Assembly (NCBI RefSeq): GCF_004803895.1
Contig: NZ_CP021978.1
Coordinates: 868,001-932,000, forward strand
Direction of reading: 5' to 3'
From: Streptomyces hawaiiensis
GTDB lineage: Bacteria; Actinomycetota; Actinomycetes; Streptomycetales; Streptomycetaceae
Length of the DNA stretch: 64,000 nucleotides
Shown: in pieces, positions 1-8,438 of the stretch
How positions within the stretch are numbered: position 1 is the first letter of the stretch
Layout of the letters: the number at the start of each line of letters is the position of its first letter
Made by a program: the position numbers and the translations under genes
Notes under the pieces: generated by a model
Seen by the model: only the letters and a program-made list of their open reading frames with translations
The model's database searches: none
What the model was told of the DNA's origin: nothing

Positions 1-1
1 C

Positions 2-694
2 GGCAGCGCTGGGGGCGATAGCGGGGCCGTCCGTGCAAGCCTGCAGGGTGCAGGCCTGCTGCTGCGCGGACGCACGGTACGACGACTGATGCTGGCCCAG
101 TGGCTACCCGTCGCGTTCGTAGCGGGCGCGGAAGGTCTCATCGTCGCCTACGCGGGAGAACGCCACTTCGCGCCCGGCTGGTACGCGGTGCTGATGGGCT
201 GTCTGCCGGTCGGCATGCTTGTCGGTGACCTTCTGGTGGGTCGACTGCTACGGCCACGCGCCCGGGAGCGACTGGTAGTCCCGTTGGTTGCGCTGGCGGG
301 GTTGCCGCTGATCGGCTTTGCTGCCGAGCCCGGAGTGGGCGTCTCGTCCTGTCTGCTGCTGCTCAGCGGCCTCGGATACGCCTACGGTCTCGGCCTGCAA
401 CGGCCGTTCCTGGACGCCCTGCCGCCAGATGGCCAAGGCCAGGCCTTCGGCTTGCTCGGCTCCGGCAGCATGACGCTACAGGGCGTCGGGCCGGTTTGCT
501 TGGGCTCGGTGGCCGCAGGCATGGGAACAGGCGGCGCAATCGCCCTGGCAGGCGGCGCGGTGGCGCTTACCGCCGGCTGGATTCTCACCTGGCACCTGCC
601 CACCTCCCCGGTCCCCGTCCGGTCCCGTCCTGTACGCCGCCTCCAGCACCTGAAATCGAACAGCGATGGTTCGGGGCGCTGTCGGGAGTGGTGA
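2..694 (+). CDS. MFS transporter, C-terminal part (5' end outside window)
   Basis: The reading frame is open through the left edge and ends at 694. The visible part has about five or six hydrophobic helices with short basic loops (GRLLRPRARER at about 75-85 after the first visible Met), typical of the C-terminal half of a major facilitator superfamily exporter in the inner membrane. Substrate cannot be told. The last 30 residues are hydrophilic and arginine-rich, unlike a normal MFS tail, so the 3' end may have been altered where the IS remnants begin. Family assignment is from the hydrophobic pattern and is moderately sure; the true start is not in the window. Confidence 0.6.
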   Translation, partial: GSAGGDSGAVRASLQGAGLLLRGRTVRRLMLAQWLPVAFVAGAEGLIVAYAGERHFAPGWYAVLMGCLPVGMLVGDLLVGRLLRPRARERLVVPLVALAGLPLIGFAAEPGVGVSSCLLLLSGLGYAYGLGLQRPFLDALPPDGQGQAFGLLGSGSMTLQGVGPVCLGSVAAGMGTGGAIALAGGAVALTAGWILTWHLPTSPVPVRSRPVRRLQHLKSNSDGSGRCREW

Positions 695-887
695 ACAACT
701 GCTGCTCAATCTCGGGCTCTGGCTCAAGTTCCGTGACCTGCGCACGCTGAGTCACGGTTCGTGGTCGTGTTGGGCTCCTGAAAGTCGCCCGAAAATGATC
801 AGTGGTGACCTCGGATACCTAACAGTCGGGACCGTGGAAGAAGTGGTCCTCCGGCTCGAGGAGTTGCTGTTCCCATCGATCGCCGGC

Positions 888-1142
888 CGGCCGTTTGCCC
901 GGCCGGGTCAGTCCCCGCCGTCTGCGCACCTTCCGCGCGACCAGGCCCAGCCCGGCCATGATCTTCGCGATGGTGTTCACCGAGACCCGCCAGCCCTGCC
1001 TCACCAGCCCGATCCAGATCTTCGGCGAGCCGTAGGTGCCGCCGGAGTCGTCGAACTCTGCCTTCATCGCTTCGATCAGGTGCTGTCTGCGCAGCTCACG
1101 TCGGGTGGGCTGACGGGTGCGATGTTTGTAGAACCACGACTC
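888..1142 (-). pseudogene. IS3-family transposase (orfB) fragment
   Basis: On the minus strand this stretch encodes about 85 residues beginning SWFYKHRTRQPTRRELRR and containing GGTYGSPKIW, the N-terminal helix-turn-helix part of an IS3/IS150-type OrfB. The rve integrase domain with its DDE residues is absent. The upstream (5') side ends exactly at the inverted repeat of the IS5-type element at 1143, and the 3' side fades out near 888. It is an inactive remnant. From 695 to 887 no gene is recognisable. Confidence 0.75.
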
Positions 1143-2022
1143 ACTGAGCCTTTTCAGCGTTGCTGCTCCAGGGTGAGGACGGCTTTGGCGATTGACGACA
1201 TTCGATTCGGGCTGCACCGGGACCTGCGGAAGATGCGCCAGGACTTGAGCCGTGCGACGCCGCGCTCGACCGGTGCCCGGGCTGCGGACAGCGCCCGGTT
1301 GACGGTTTGCTGTGTTGGCGTGAGCTCGCGGCCCGGCGGGCGTCTGAAGGGCGTCGTCACCCACGGGCCGGCTCCCATGTAGGCGCGGTCGGCGAGGACG
1401 GGGACGCCTTGCCGTTCGCAGATCCGGATGATCCTGTGGGTGCGGGCCGCGGTCAGGTCGTGGGCACGGCCGGGCAGGGCGGGCGAGAGCCACAGCAGCC
1501 GCCCGCCTGGGTCGGTCACCACCTGCACGTTCACGCCGTGCCGGCGGTGCTTGTGCGAGTAGTCGGCCCGGCTGTCGCCGACCCGGTCGCATTCCGCCAG
1601 GGTGCCGGCGAGCAGGACGTAGTCCGGGTCGGCTTCGCGCAGAGCACGCAGCAGGCCGGGCCCTCGGTCGGCGAGCAGGTCAACGACGGCTGCCGCGTAT
1701 GCGTGGGCGGTGCCCACCGAGATACCGAAGCCGACGGCGATCTGCGCGAGGGTGTCGTGTCTGCGCAGGTACACCAGGCCGACGAGCGCATGTTGGTGCG
1801 GCGGGAGTTTGCAGCGGCGGTCACCCTCGCGGGTGACGATGAGCATGGTGACCCACTCGACCAGGGCGTGAGGCAGGTCGAGTGCGGCAGGATGGGGAAC
1901 CAACGCGGCTCCTGTGCCTGAGGGTTGAGACTTCGAACACCTCCCCCAACGGCACGGGAGCCTCGTGCGTTGCGCACACCATCGGCGTCACCCGATCAGT
2001 GGCCGCACTGAAAAGGCTCAGT
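1143..2022 (-). mobile_element. IS5-type insertion sequence, apparently complete
   Basis: A perfect 15-bp inverted repeat, ACTGAGCCTTTTCAG at 1143-1157 and its reverse complement at 2008-2022, bounds an 880-bp element with one leftward transposase gene. Length and gene content fit the small IS5 family elements common in Streptomyces. The left flank is an IS3 fragment and the right flank is an ISAs1 transposase sequence. No target-site duplication is visible, as the 3-bp flanks are ctc and cac. The element may therefore have taken part in a deletion after inserting. Confidence 0.8.
1154..1903 (-). CDS. IS5-family transposase (DDE_Tnp_4 type)
   Basis: A 249-residue transposase with an N-terminal HTH segment (about 30-75, [19 protein letters not shown]) followed by a DDE endonuclease domain ([45 protein letters not shown]). 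A TTG start at 1903 gives the full frame. The C-terminal LEQQR lies inside the left inverted repeat region, as usual for compact IS elements. No internal stop or frameshift is seen, so it may still be active. It cuts and joins the inverted repeats of its own element. Confidence 0.85.
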   Translation of the reverse strand: MVPHPAALDLPHALVEWVTMLIVTREGDRRCKLPPHQHALVGLVYLRRHDTLAQIAVGFGISVGTAHAYAAAVVDLLADRGPGLLRALREADPDYVLLAGTLAECDRVGDSRADYSHKHRRHGVNVQVVTDPGGRLLWLSPALPGRAHDLTAARTHRIIRICERQGVPVLADRAYMGAGPWVTTPFRRPPGRELTPTQQTVNRALSAARAPVERGVARLKSWRIFRRSRCSPNRMSSIAKAVLTLEQQR

Positions 2023-3228
2023 CACCGATCCGAGAGGGGCTTGCGGAGTGCGTTACCGGCTCTCCTCGCTGCTGGCCCTGATGGTCTGCGCGATGACCCC
2101 GTCCGGCCACGACTCGATCACCGCGGCGGCGGAGTGGTGCCGACGTGCGACGCCGGAGCAACTGGCCGCCTTCGGCCTGCCCTACCACCCACTCCTTGGC
2201 CGCTACCGGGTGCCGAGCGAGAAGACCCTGCGCAGCGTCCTGGGGCGGCTCGATCCCGGTGAGATCGGCGCGGCCGGTTACGACTACCTTCGGCCCTTGC
2301 TGTCCGCACAGCCCCGCCGGCCGGAGCCGGTGATGCCCGGCGGCGGCCCCGAGCGTGAACAGCGCCGGGCCCATCGGGCGGCCGCCCGCGCCGAGCCGGT
2401 ACAACTCCGGCGGCGGGCGCTCGCGGTGGACGGCAAGTGTCTGCGTGGCGCGAGGCGCCCGGACGGCAGCCGCGTCTTGTCCTGTCCGCCGTCCGTCACG
2501 GCGACGGTGTCACTCTCGCCTCCCGCGAGATCGGCGCGAAGACCAACGAAATGCCCGAGTTCGCACCTCTCCTCGACCAGATCGACGACGCGGATCTCGC
2601 GGGGGTGGTCGTTACCGCCGATGCCCTGCACGCCCAACGCGACCACGCCACCTACCTCCGAACGCGGCGCTCACCACCTGCTGACCATCAAGAACAACCA
2701 GCGCGGCCAGGCCCGTCAACTCCACGCCCTGCCCTGGAAGGAGATCCCCGTGATCCACCGCGACGACGCCCGGGGCCACGGCCGTCACGAGCAGCGGCTC
2801 GTGCAGGTCGTCACTGTCGAGGGCCTGCTCTTCCCGCACACGGCCCAAATCCTGCGGATCCAGCGCCGTCGCCGTCTCTACGGGGCGAAAAAAATGGTCC
2901 AGCGAGACCGTCTACGCCATCACCGACCTGCCCGCCGAGGAAGCGAACGCAGCCGAGATCGCGTCCTGGGCTCGCGGGCACTGGACCGTGGAAAATACCG
3001 TCCACTGGTGTCGAGATGTCACCTTCAACGAGGACAAGTCCCAGGTCAGGACCCACAACGCGCCCGCCGTACTCGCTACCCTCCGCGACCTGATCCGCAG
3101 CGCGCTCGGCTCGCCGGCTACGTCAATACCGCCGCCGGACGACGAGCCCACGCCGAACGCCCCCGCGTCCTCACCCTCTACGGCATCACCTGATCAAACC
3201 GGACGACCCGGGCAAACGACAGGACTCT
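2023..3228 (+). pseudogene. ISAs1-family transposase, 5'-truncated and frameshifted (copy A)
   Basis: The translated pieces match an ISAs1 transposase: VRYRLSSLLALMVCAM and the DDE region LAVDGKCLRGARRPDG in one frame, a second-frame stretch (ASREIGAKTNEMPEFAPLL), then LLTIKNNQRGQARQLH back in the first frame, and WARGHWTVENTVHWCRD in the third. At least three frame changes make it non-functional. The 5' end is replaced by the IS5-type element at 2022. The right end reads GGCAAACGACAGGACTCTG and matches the end of copy B at 7198, which marks the IS terminus. Confidence 0.85.
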
Positions 3229-3283
3229 GTCCCAATTCCGGAGCCGACACCACCAGTATTCACCGGCTGGATTCTTGTATACA

Positions 3284-3297
3284 GGAAATCGATTTCC
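3284..3297. promoter_or_regulatory. 14-bp palindrome, probable LysR operator (duplicate copy)
   Basis: GGAAATCGATTTCC is a perfect palindrome in the duplicated control region, 55 bases before the GTG of the FAH remnant. The intact copy at 16753-16766 keeps the core AAATCGATTT. LysR-type regulators bind dyads of this kind in divergent promoters, so this is a likely binding site. No LysR gene remains next to this copy. Confidence 0.5.
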
Positions 3298-3351
3298 CTG
3301 CTTGCGATCTACGGGCCAGATTAGTGGGACCACAATCGGGAGGACGTCTCC

Positions 3352-3544
3352 GTGACATCTGCAGCCGCGTCTGCACCCTTCATCCCCTTCTCCGGACCGT
3401 TCGCCGTCGGCACCCTTTCGGCAGCGGGCGAGACCAGGTTCCGGGGCCTCGTGGCCCCGGACGGCCGAGCGCTCGACCTGCGTACGGCACTGGACGAACC
3501 TGCGTTGACCACGCTCGCGCTCCTGGAGCGCTGGGACGAGGAGC
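3352..3544 (+). pseudogene. FAH-family hydrolase, N-terminal remnant
   Basis: GTG at 3352 behind CGGGAGGA starts a frame reading VTSAAASAPFIPFSGPFAVG, which matches the start of the intact gene at 16822. After about 64 residues it runs out of frame into the dioxygenase tail and stops at 3609. Only the N-terminal cap region is left and no catalytic acidic residues are present. It can still be transcribed and translated from the duplicated promoter. Confidence 0.85.
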
Positions 3545-3722
3545 GGAGTACACCACCGAGCTCGAAAAGCTGGACGAGGACACCTGGCACCCGCACATCT
3601 ACGACCTGACGAAGCCCGAGAACCCCGACCAGTGGGGCACGTCCAACCCGATGAACGAGATGGTCGCCAAGGAAATGCTCAACGACGTCGACCGCGGCGT
3701 CTTCGTCGCTCCGCCGGTCTGA
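3545..3722 (+). pseudogene. Extradiol dioxygenase (VOC), C-terminal remnant
   Basis: The frame reading EYTTELEKLDEDTWHPHIYD down to GVFVAPPV ending at 3722 differs from the tail of the intact gene at 21098-22036 by one visible residue (ENPDQ against ENADQ). It lacks the two histidine ligands and has no start of its own. It joins the FAH remnant out of frame, so no fusion protein with this tail is made. Confidence 0.88.
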
Positions 3723-3814
3723 TCCCATGACACCGGGGGCCCGGCGCACTCCCCCGCCTGCCATGGCGCCGAGCCCCCGGCCTGCGTCAACCCACCCAGC
3801 TCCCAAGGACTGCC

Positions 3815-3892
3815 ATGCGCTTCCCCACGTACGAACAGCACGGCCGCAGCCGCGTCGCCACCGTGAAGGACGACGGACAGCCCGGGGCATGA
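3815..3892 (+). pseudogene. 25-codon remnant of FAH2, overlapping the MBL gene
   Basis: ATG at 3815 after CCCAAGGAC opens MRFPTYEQHGRSRVATVKDD and stops at 3892. It equals the first 21 codons of the FAH gene at 22129 followed by unrelated codons. Its TGA overlaps the ATG of the next gene (ATGA at 3889-3892), so it now behaves as a translated leader that could couple translation to the metallo-hydrolase. Confidence 0.75.
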
Positions 3893-4854
3893 CCGACACC
3901 CCGGACACGAACTCCGCTCCTCCTCCCACAGCGGACGCGGACGCGGCGGAACTCCAGGAGTTGCTTCCCGGGATCCACGCCTGGGTGCAGCCGGACGGGA
4001 CCTGGTGGGTCAACAACGCCGGCGCGGTGGCCGGCGACGACGGGGTCCTGGTGATCGACACCTGTGCCACCGCGGCTCGCACCCGCCGGTTTCTCGACGC
4101 CGTGGACACGGCCACCGGCGGGGCGCCCGTCCGGCTGGCGGTGAACACCCATCAGCACGGTGACCACACCTACGGCAACAGCCTCCTCCCCTCCACGACA
4201 GTGATCGTCGGGCACAGCCGGATGCGGGAAGGGCTTCAGGCCGACCCGGTCATCGACGGCTGCCCACCGCTGTGGAACCCGGTCCCGGACTGGGGGCCGG
4301 TGACCCGCAGGCTTCCCGACATCTCGGCCGGCTCCGCACTCACCCTGCACGTCGCAGGTCGGCGGATCGAGCTGCTGCACCCCGGCCGCCCGGCGCACAC
4401 CACCGGAGATCTGATCGCCTGGCTGCCCGAAGAACGCGTGCTGTTCTCCGGCGATCTGGTGTTCGCCGGACTCACCCCGCTGGTCTTCATGGGCTCGGTG
4501 GACGGGGCCCTCGCCGCGGTCGACTGGCTGGAGTCCCTGCAACCCGACGTCGTCGTCCCCGGCCACGGCCCGGTCCTCACCGGCACCGGTATCACCCGGG
4601 TCCTGGACGAGCACCGCCGCTATTACCGGCTCATCCTCGACACCGCCCAGGACGGGCTCTCCCGGGGCCTGACGCCCCTGCAGGCCGCCCGCCAGGTCGA
4701 CCTGGGCGAGTTCACGGGCTGGGCCGACGCCGAACGGATCGTGCTCAACGTGCACCGCGTCTACGCCGACCACGCCGGCCGGGACCTCGACGTGATCGCC
4801 GCCTTCGGGAACGCGATCGCCTGGCTCGGCCGCCCCATGCACACCTCCGTCTGA
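3889..4854 (+). CDS. Metallo-beta-lactamase-fold hydrolase
   Basis: A 321-residue protein of the MBL superfamily. The metal motif THQHGDH lies at about 87-93 (His88, His90, Asp92, His93). Further ligands are probably the His in PAHTTGD, the Asp in LFSGDLVF and the His in VVPGHGPV. The family hydrolyses esters, lactones or thioesters with two zinc or iron ions; the substrate here is unknown. The start at 3889 overlaps the stop of a 25-codon FAH remnant (ATGA), and it is followed after 14 bases by a broken FAH gene, so the three formed one transcription unit. No signal peptide, so cytoplasmic. Given its neighbours it may act on a ring-cleavage product or lactone. Confidence 0.8.
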   Translation: MTDTPDTNSAPPPTADADAAELQELLPGIHAWVQPDGTWWVNNAGAVAGDDGVLVIDTCATAARTRRFLDAVDTATGGAPVRLAVNTHQHGDHTYGNSLLPSTTVIVGHSRMREGLQADPVIDGCPPLWNPVPDWGPVTRRLPDISAGSALTLHVAGRRIELLHPGRPAHTTGDLIAWLPEERVLFSGDLVFAGLTPLVFMGSVDGALAAVDWLESLQPDVVVPGHGPVLTGTGITRVLDEHRRYYRLILDTAQDGLSRGLTPLQAARQVDLGEFTGWADAERIVLNVHRVYADHAGRDLDVIAAFGNAIAWLGRPMHTSV

Positions 4855-4868
4855 AGGGAAGCGCGACT

Positions 4869-5798
4869 GTGCGGTTCGTGACCTACGCCGACGACGACGG
4901 TGATCGGGTCGGCGTCCTCCACCACGACCAGGTCCATCCCCTGGGTCGCGGCGTCACGATGCTCGGCCTCCTGCGCGACGGCACCCTGCGGGCGGCCGGG
5001 GAGCAGGCCCTGGCCGCGCCTGCCGCGACCCGGGCGGTCGGCGACCTTCGGCTGCGCGCGCCGATCCCCGATCCTCCCGCTGTGCGAGACTTCATGACCT
5101 TCGAACGGCACGTCGAAGGTGTCTCCAGACTCGGCGGAACCGACGCGACCGTCCCGAACGCTGGTACCAGGCACCCGCGTTCCACTTCACCAACCCCTAC
5201 GCGATCCTCGGCCCCGCCGACGACATCCCCGTACCGCCCGGCAGCCGGATGTTCGACCTGGAGCTGGAGGTCGCCGCCGTCATCGGCCGCACCGGCCGCG
5301 ACATCCACCCCGACGACGCCGACGCCTACACCATCCTCGTCGACTGGTCGGCCCGCGACGTCCAGTTCGCCGAGATGCAGGTCCGGCTCGGCCCCACCAA
5401 GGGCAAGGACACCGCCACCACCCTCGGACCGGTCCTGGTCACCCCCGACGAGCTGCAACCCTGGCGCACCGACACCTCGTTCGACCTGACGATGACCGTC
5501 GACATCAACGGCGAACGGCTGGGGCAGGACCGCTGGTCGTCCATGGCGTTCTCCTACGCCGACATGATCGCCTACGCCTCCCGTGGCACCGAGATCCGCC
5601 CCGGCGACGTCCTCGGCTCCGGCACCTGCGGCGGCGGCTGCCTCGCCGAACTGTGGGGTCGCGAAGGCCTGAACGCCCACCGCCCCCTGCAACCCAGCGA
5701 CGTCGTCCGTCACCGTCGAACAACTCGGCACCCTGACCACCCGCGTCGTGCCAGGAGTCGAGCCGATTCCCATCCCACCCGCACGACGGGGCCGGTAG
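4869..5798 (+). pseudogene. FAH-family hydrolase with two frameshifts
   Basis: GTG at 4869 behind AAGGGA starts MRFVTYADDDGDRVGVLHHD. The frame is lost near 5155 (a C run, expected PERWYQAPAFHFTNPYAI), continues in another frame with the metal-site region LELEVAAVIG and GSGTCGGGCLAELWG, and shifts back near 5705 to end VPGVEPIPIPPARRGR at 5798. The second shift restores the original frame. The protein resembles the intact gene at 22129 (about 310 residues). Either it is a recent pseudogene or the assembly has base errors at 5155 and 5705. Confidence 0.85.
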
Positions 5799-5814
5799 GC
5801 CCAGTCTGTCCGGA

Positions 5815-5839
5815 ACGGCGACCCCCGTGGGGTCGCCGT
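5815..5839. terminator. Stem-loop terminator
   Basis: ACGGCGACCCC at 5815-5825 pairs perfectly with GGGGTCGCCGT at 5829-5839 over a CGT loop, 17 bases after the FAH pseudogene stop. There is no T tract, as is usual in Streptomyces. Confidence 0.65.
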
Positions 5840-5967
5840 CGCCCGCCTAGCCGAACAGACGGTCACCACGCCCCCGAACACCCTTCGGCGGTCATCCTGC
5901 CGGTCCGGCAGACGTCGTAGCCGTGAAACCCGAACCAGTACACGTCCAGCATTGCGAGGAGAGTCCG

Positions 5968-7176
5968 ATGAACGAGTTCGTCATCGTCGGTGCGAAGGTG
6001 TTCGACGGCGAGAAGAACCTGGGCCAGGTCGACGTGCACGTCGCCGACGGCGTCATCGTCTCGGTGGGCGGGCCGCGTGTCACCGGGGTGGAAGTCGTCG
6101 ACGCCACCGGCGCAACCCTGCTGCCGGGCCTGATCGACGCACACACCCACACAGACGCCGCGATGCTGCGCCAGGCGCTGACCTTCGGCGTCACCACCGA
6201 ACTCGACATGGGCTCGGTCCCCGCCACCATGATTCCGCTGCGCGCCGAGGTCGAGGCCGACCGGACTTTCGCGGACGTGCGGAGCGCCTCTTTTTCGCTC
6301 ACCCACCTCGACGGCCACCCTCATCAGTTCCGGAAGGGCCTCAACGATCCGGTCTGGCCGACCGCAACCACCGTGGCGGAGGCGGCCGGGTTCGTCGACG
6401 ATCGGATCAGCGAGGGCGCCGACTACATCAAGCTGATAGCCGAGAGTGGCGGGGCGTTCGGCTTCCAGTTGCCGCACGTACCACTGGAGATTCACGCCGC
6501 CGTGATCGCCGAGGCGCACGCTCGCGGGAAGATGGTGATGGCCCACGCCATGACGCTGCACGAGACGGAACAGATGGTCGACGCCGGCGCCGACGGCCTC
6601 GCCCATCTGTTCGCCGACACGGCCCACACCCCGGAGATCGTCGACCGCATCGCAAGCGCGAACGTGTTCGTGGTGCCGACACTGACTCCCCTTGCCTCCA
6701 TCGTCGGGTTGTCGCACAGCACGGACCTGGCGCAAGATCCCCGCGTTGCGGGAAAGCTTGCGCCGGAATTGCGGGCGCACCTCTCCGACACGTTCGGCGG
6801 CTTGCCCGCCTCGCACTTCGACATGGCACTGGCCACGATCGCAGCCCTGCGCCAGGCTGGGGTCGACGTGATCGCAGGCACCGACGCCGCGGCTCTGGCC
6901 GTGCGCGGCGTGACCCACGGAGCAAGTCTGCACGGCGAGCTGCAACTGTTCGTACAGGCCGGTTTCAGCCCCACCGAAGCCCTGCGCTCGGCGACTTCAC
7001 TCACAGCACGACGGTTCGGCCTCCACGATCGGGGCCGCGTCGAGCAAGGCCTGCGGGCAGATCTCGTCCTGGTCGACGGTGATCCCACCACGACCATCAA
7101 CGACAGCCTGTCGATTCGCGCGGTCTGGCGACAGGGCACCCGCCTCGCGGCCGCATCCACGCTCGGCTCCCGGTGA
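5968..7176 (+). CDS. Amidohydrolase, imidazolonepropionase-like
   Basis: A 402-residue metal-dependent hydrolase. ATG at 5968 is chosen because GCGAGGAGAG lies just upstream; a GTG 45 bases earlier has no site. The N-terminal beta-sandwich strand MNEFVIVGAKVFDGEKNLG is followed by the HxH metal motif DAHTHTDAA (about 52-60), later MVMAHAMTLHE and DGLAHLFADT with metal histidines, and GTDAAALAV with the catalytic Asp near the C-terminus. This order fits the prolidase/imidazolonepropionase-type amidohydrolases, which hydrolyse C-N bonds in cyclic amides or peptides. No signal peptide. It follows the terminator at 5815 and is the last gene before the inverted ISAs1 copy B. Substrate unknown. Confidence 0.85.
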   Translation: MNEFVIVGAKVFDGEKNLGQVDVHVADGVIVSVGGPRVTGVEVVDATGATLLPGLIDAHTHTDAAMLRQALTFGVTTELDMGSVPATMIPLRAEVEADRTFADVRSASFSLTHLDGHPHQFRKGLNDPVWPTATTVAEAAGFVDDRISEGADYIKLIAESGGAFGFQLPHVPLEIHAAVIAEAHARGKMVMAHAMTLHETEQMVDAGADGLAHLFADTAHTPEIVDRIASANVFVVPTLTPLASIVGLSHSTDLAQDPRVAGKLAPELRAHLSDTFGGLPASHFDMALATIAALRQAGVDVIAGTDAAALAVRGVTHGASLHGELQLFVQAGFSPTEALRSATSLTARRFGLHDRGRVEQGLRADLVLVDGDPTTTINDSLSIRAVWRQGTRLAAASTLGSR

Positions 7177-7197
7177 ACCCGCCAGGAGCGACGAGGG

Positions 7198-8007
7198 CTC
7201 AGGGTCCTGTCGTTTGCCCGGGTCGTCCGGTTTGATCAGGTGATGCCGTAGACGGTGAGGACGCGTGGGCGTTCGGTGTGGGCTCGGCGTCCGGCGGCGG
7301 TGTTGACGTATCCGGCGAGCTTGAGCGCGCTGCGGATCAAGTCACGGACGGCGGCGAGCACGGCAGCGTGCTACGGGTCCTGACCTTGGTTTTGTCTTCT
7401 CCGAAGACGACAGGCGGACGGCGGACAGCACGAAGACCCGGCTGCCGTCCGGTCGGCGTGCGCCGCGCAGGCACTTGCCGTCCACCGCGATCGCCCGGCG
7501 CCGGGGACGCACCGGTTCGGCTCGGGTGGCGGCCCGGTGACCCCGGCGCTGCTCGCGCTCGGTTCCGCCGTCGGGCATGAGCGGCTCCGGCAGGCGGGAA
7601 GGCGCGGACAGCAGAGGCCGCAGGTGGTCGTAGCCGACCGTGCGGACTTCGCCGGGATCCAGACGCCCCAGGATGCAACGCAGGGTCTCGCCCGGAACTC
7701 GGCAGCGGCCCAGCAGCGGGTGGTAGGGCAGGCCGAAGGCGGCCAGTTCCTCGGGGGTGGCACGCCGGCGCCACTCCGCCGCCGCGGTGATGGAGTCGTG
7801 GCCCGCTGGCGTCATCGCGCAGACCACCAGGGCCAACAGTGAGGAGCGCCGGTAGCGCACCCCACTCACCTCACGCGGATCGGTGACCGACTCGAACTGG
7901 GCGACCAGAGACCGGACTTGATCTCGTGCAGCGTGCGAGCCGAGAGCTTCCAGGCGGGGCGCCGGAGATGCCGGAGTGGCGGCAGGGGATGATGGGGGAA
8001 CGGACAC
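7198..8007 (-). pseudogene. ISAs1-family transposase with internal deletion (copy B)
   Basis: The minus-strand frame starts at GTG 8007 (MSVPPSSPAATPASPAPRLE), includes SVTDPREVSGVRYRRSSLLA and the first DDE motif IAVDGKCLRGARRPDG, then jumps at RVFVLSAVRLSSS to EDKTKVRTRSTLP, skipping the middle of the catalytic domain. The remaining 3' end, read leftward, runs to the IS terminus CAGGGTCCTGTCGTTTGCC near 7200. It is inverted relative to copy A and keeps the 5' end that copy A lost. Confidence 0.85.
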
Positions 8008-8062
8008 GGCACTTTCGTGGATCTTGAAGCGTAGAGAACTCCATGATCCACAGGTGCCGTGT
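8004..8062. repeat. Interrupted inverted repeat at the 5' end of ISAs1 copy B
   Basis: ACACGGCAC (8004-8012) pairs with GTGCCGTGT (8054-8062), and inside it GTGGATC (8017-8023) pairs with GATCCAC (8045-8051). The repeat straddles the transposase start. It may be the subterminal transposase binding region or a structure limiting translation. Confidence 0.45.
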
Positions 8063-8084
8063 TCACCTGCTTCCGGGCCTCATC

Positions 8085-8325
8085 CTCAAGGCCAACCGCC
8101 CCAAGTCGGGCCGAGCCGGGCACTCGCCGGGGCCCTGACCATCGCCCAGGGGCTACGCCGCTGCGGCCTGCGCAGAAGCCGCTACATCGGCCTGAAGAGA
8201 CCCGCCTTCAACACGTCCTCACCGCCGCCGCTCTCAACCTCATCCGAACCGACGCCTGGCTGAGGGAGACGCCACTCGCCAGCATCGCACCTCCCGCTTC
8301 AATCGCCTGCGCCCCACATAGTCAC
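8085..8325 (+). pseudogene. IS1182-family transposase C-terminal fragment
   Basis: Two frames together read GLRRCGLRRSRYIGL and TRLQHVLTAAALNLIRTDAW, the conserved C-terminal end of IS1182-type transposases. A frameshift near 8200 separates them and everything upstream is missing. It is a remnant with no function. Confidence 0.7.
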
Positions 8326-8438
8326 CCCCGAATTCGCCAACGGTCTCCGACAGGGGACGCGATCATCGCGGCACGCCCCGCGGGTTGCTCAGGAAGGAAT
8401 CCCTGCCTCCCGGAACAAATCCCGCCCGACGGAATTGC

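Larger units (their letters stand above)
3230..3544 (+). repeat. Duplicate of LysR/FAH promoter and 5' gene end (copy of 16700-17014)
   Basis: The 315 bases are nearly the same as 16700-17014 and keep the same spacing of 122 bases from the left boundary to the GTG start. They carry the intergenic control region of the LysR operon and the first about 64 codons of its first FAH gene. The left boundary abuts the ISAs1 right end. The right boundary at 3544/3545 joins directly to sequence matching 21859 onward, with a short GGAG overlap, so about 4.84 kb of the original cluster is missing from this copy. Confidence 0.9.
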
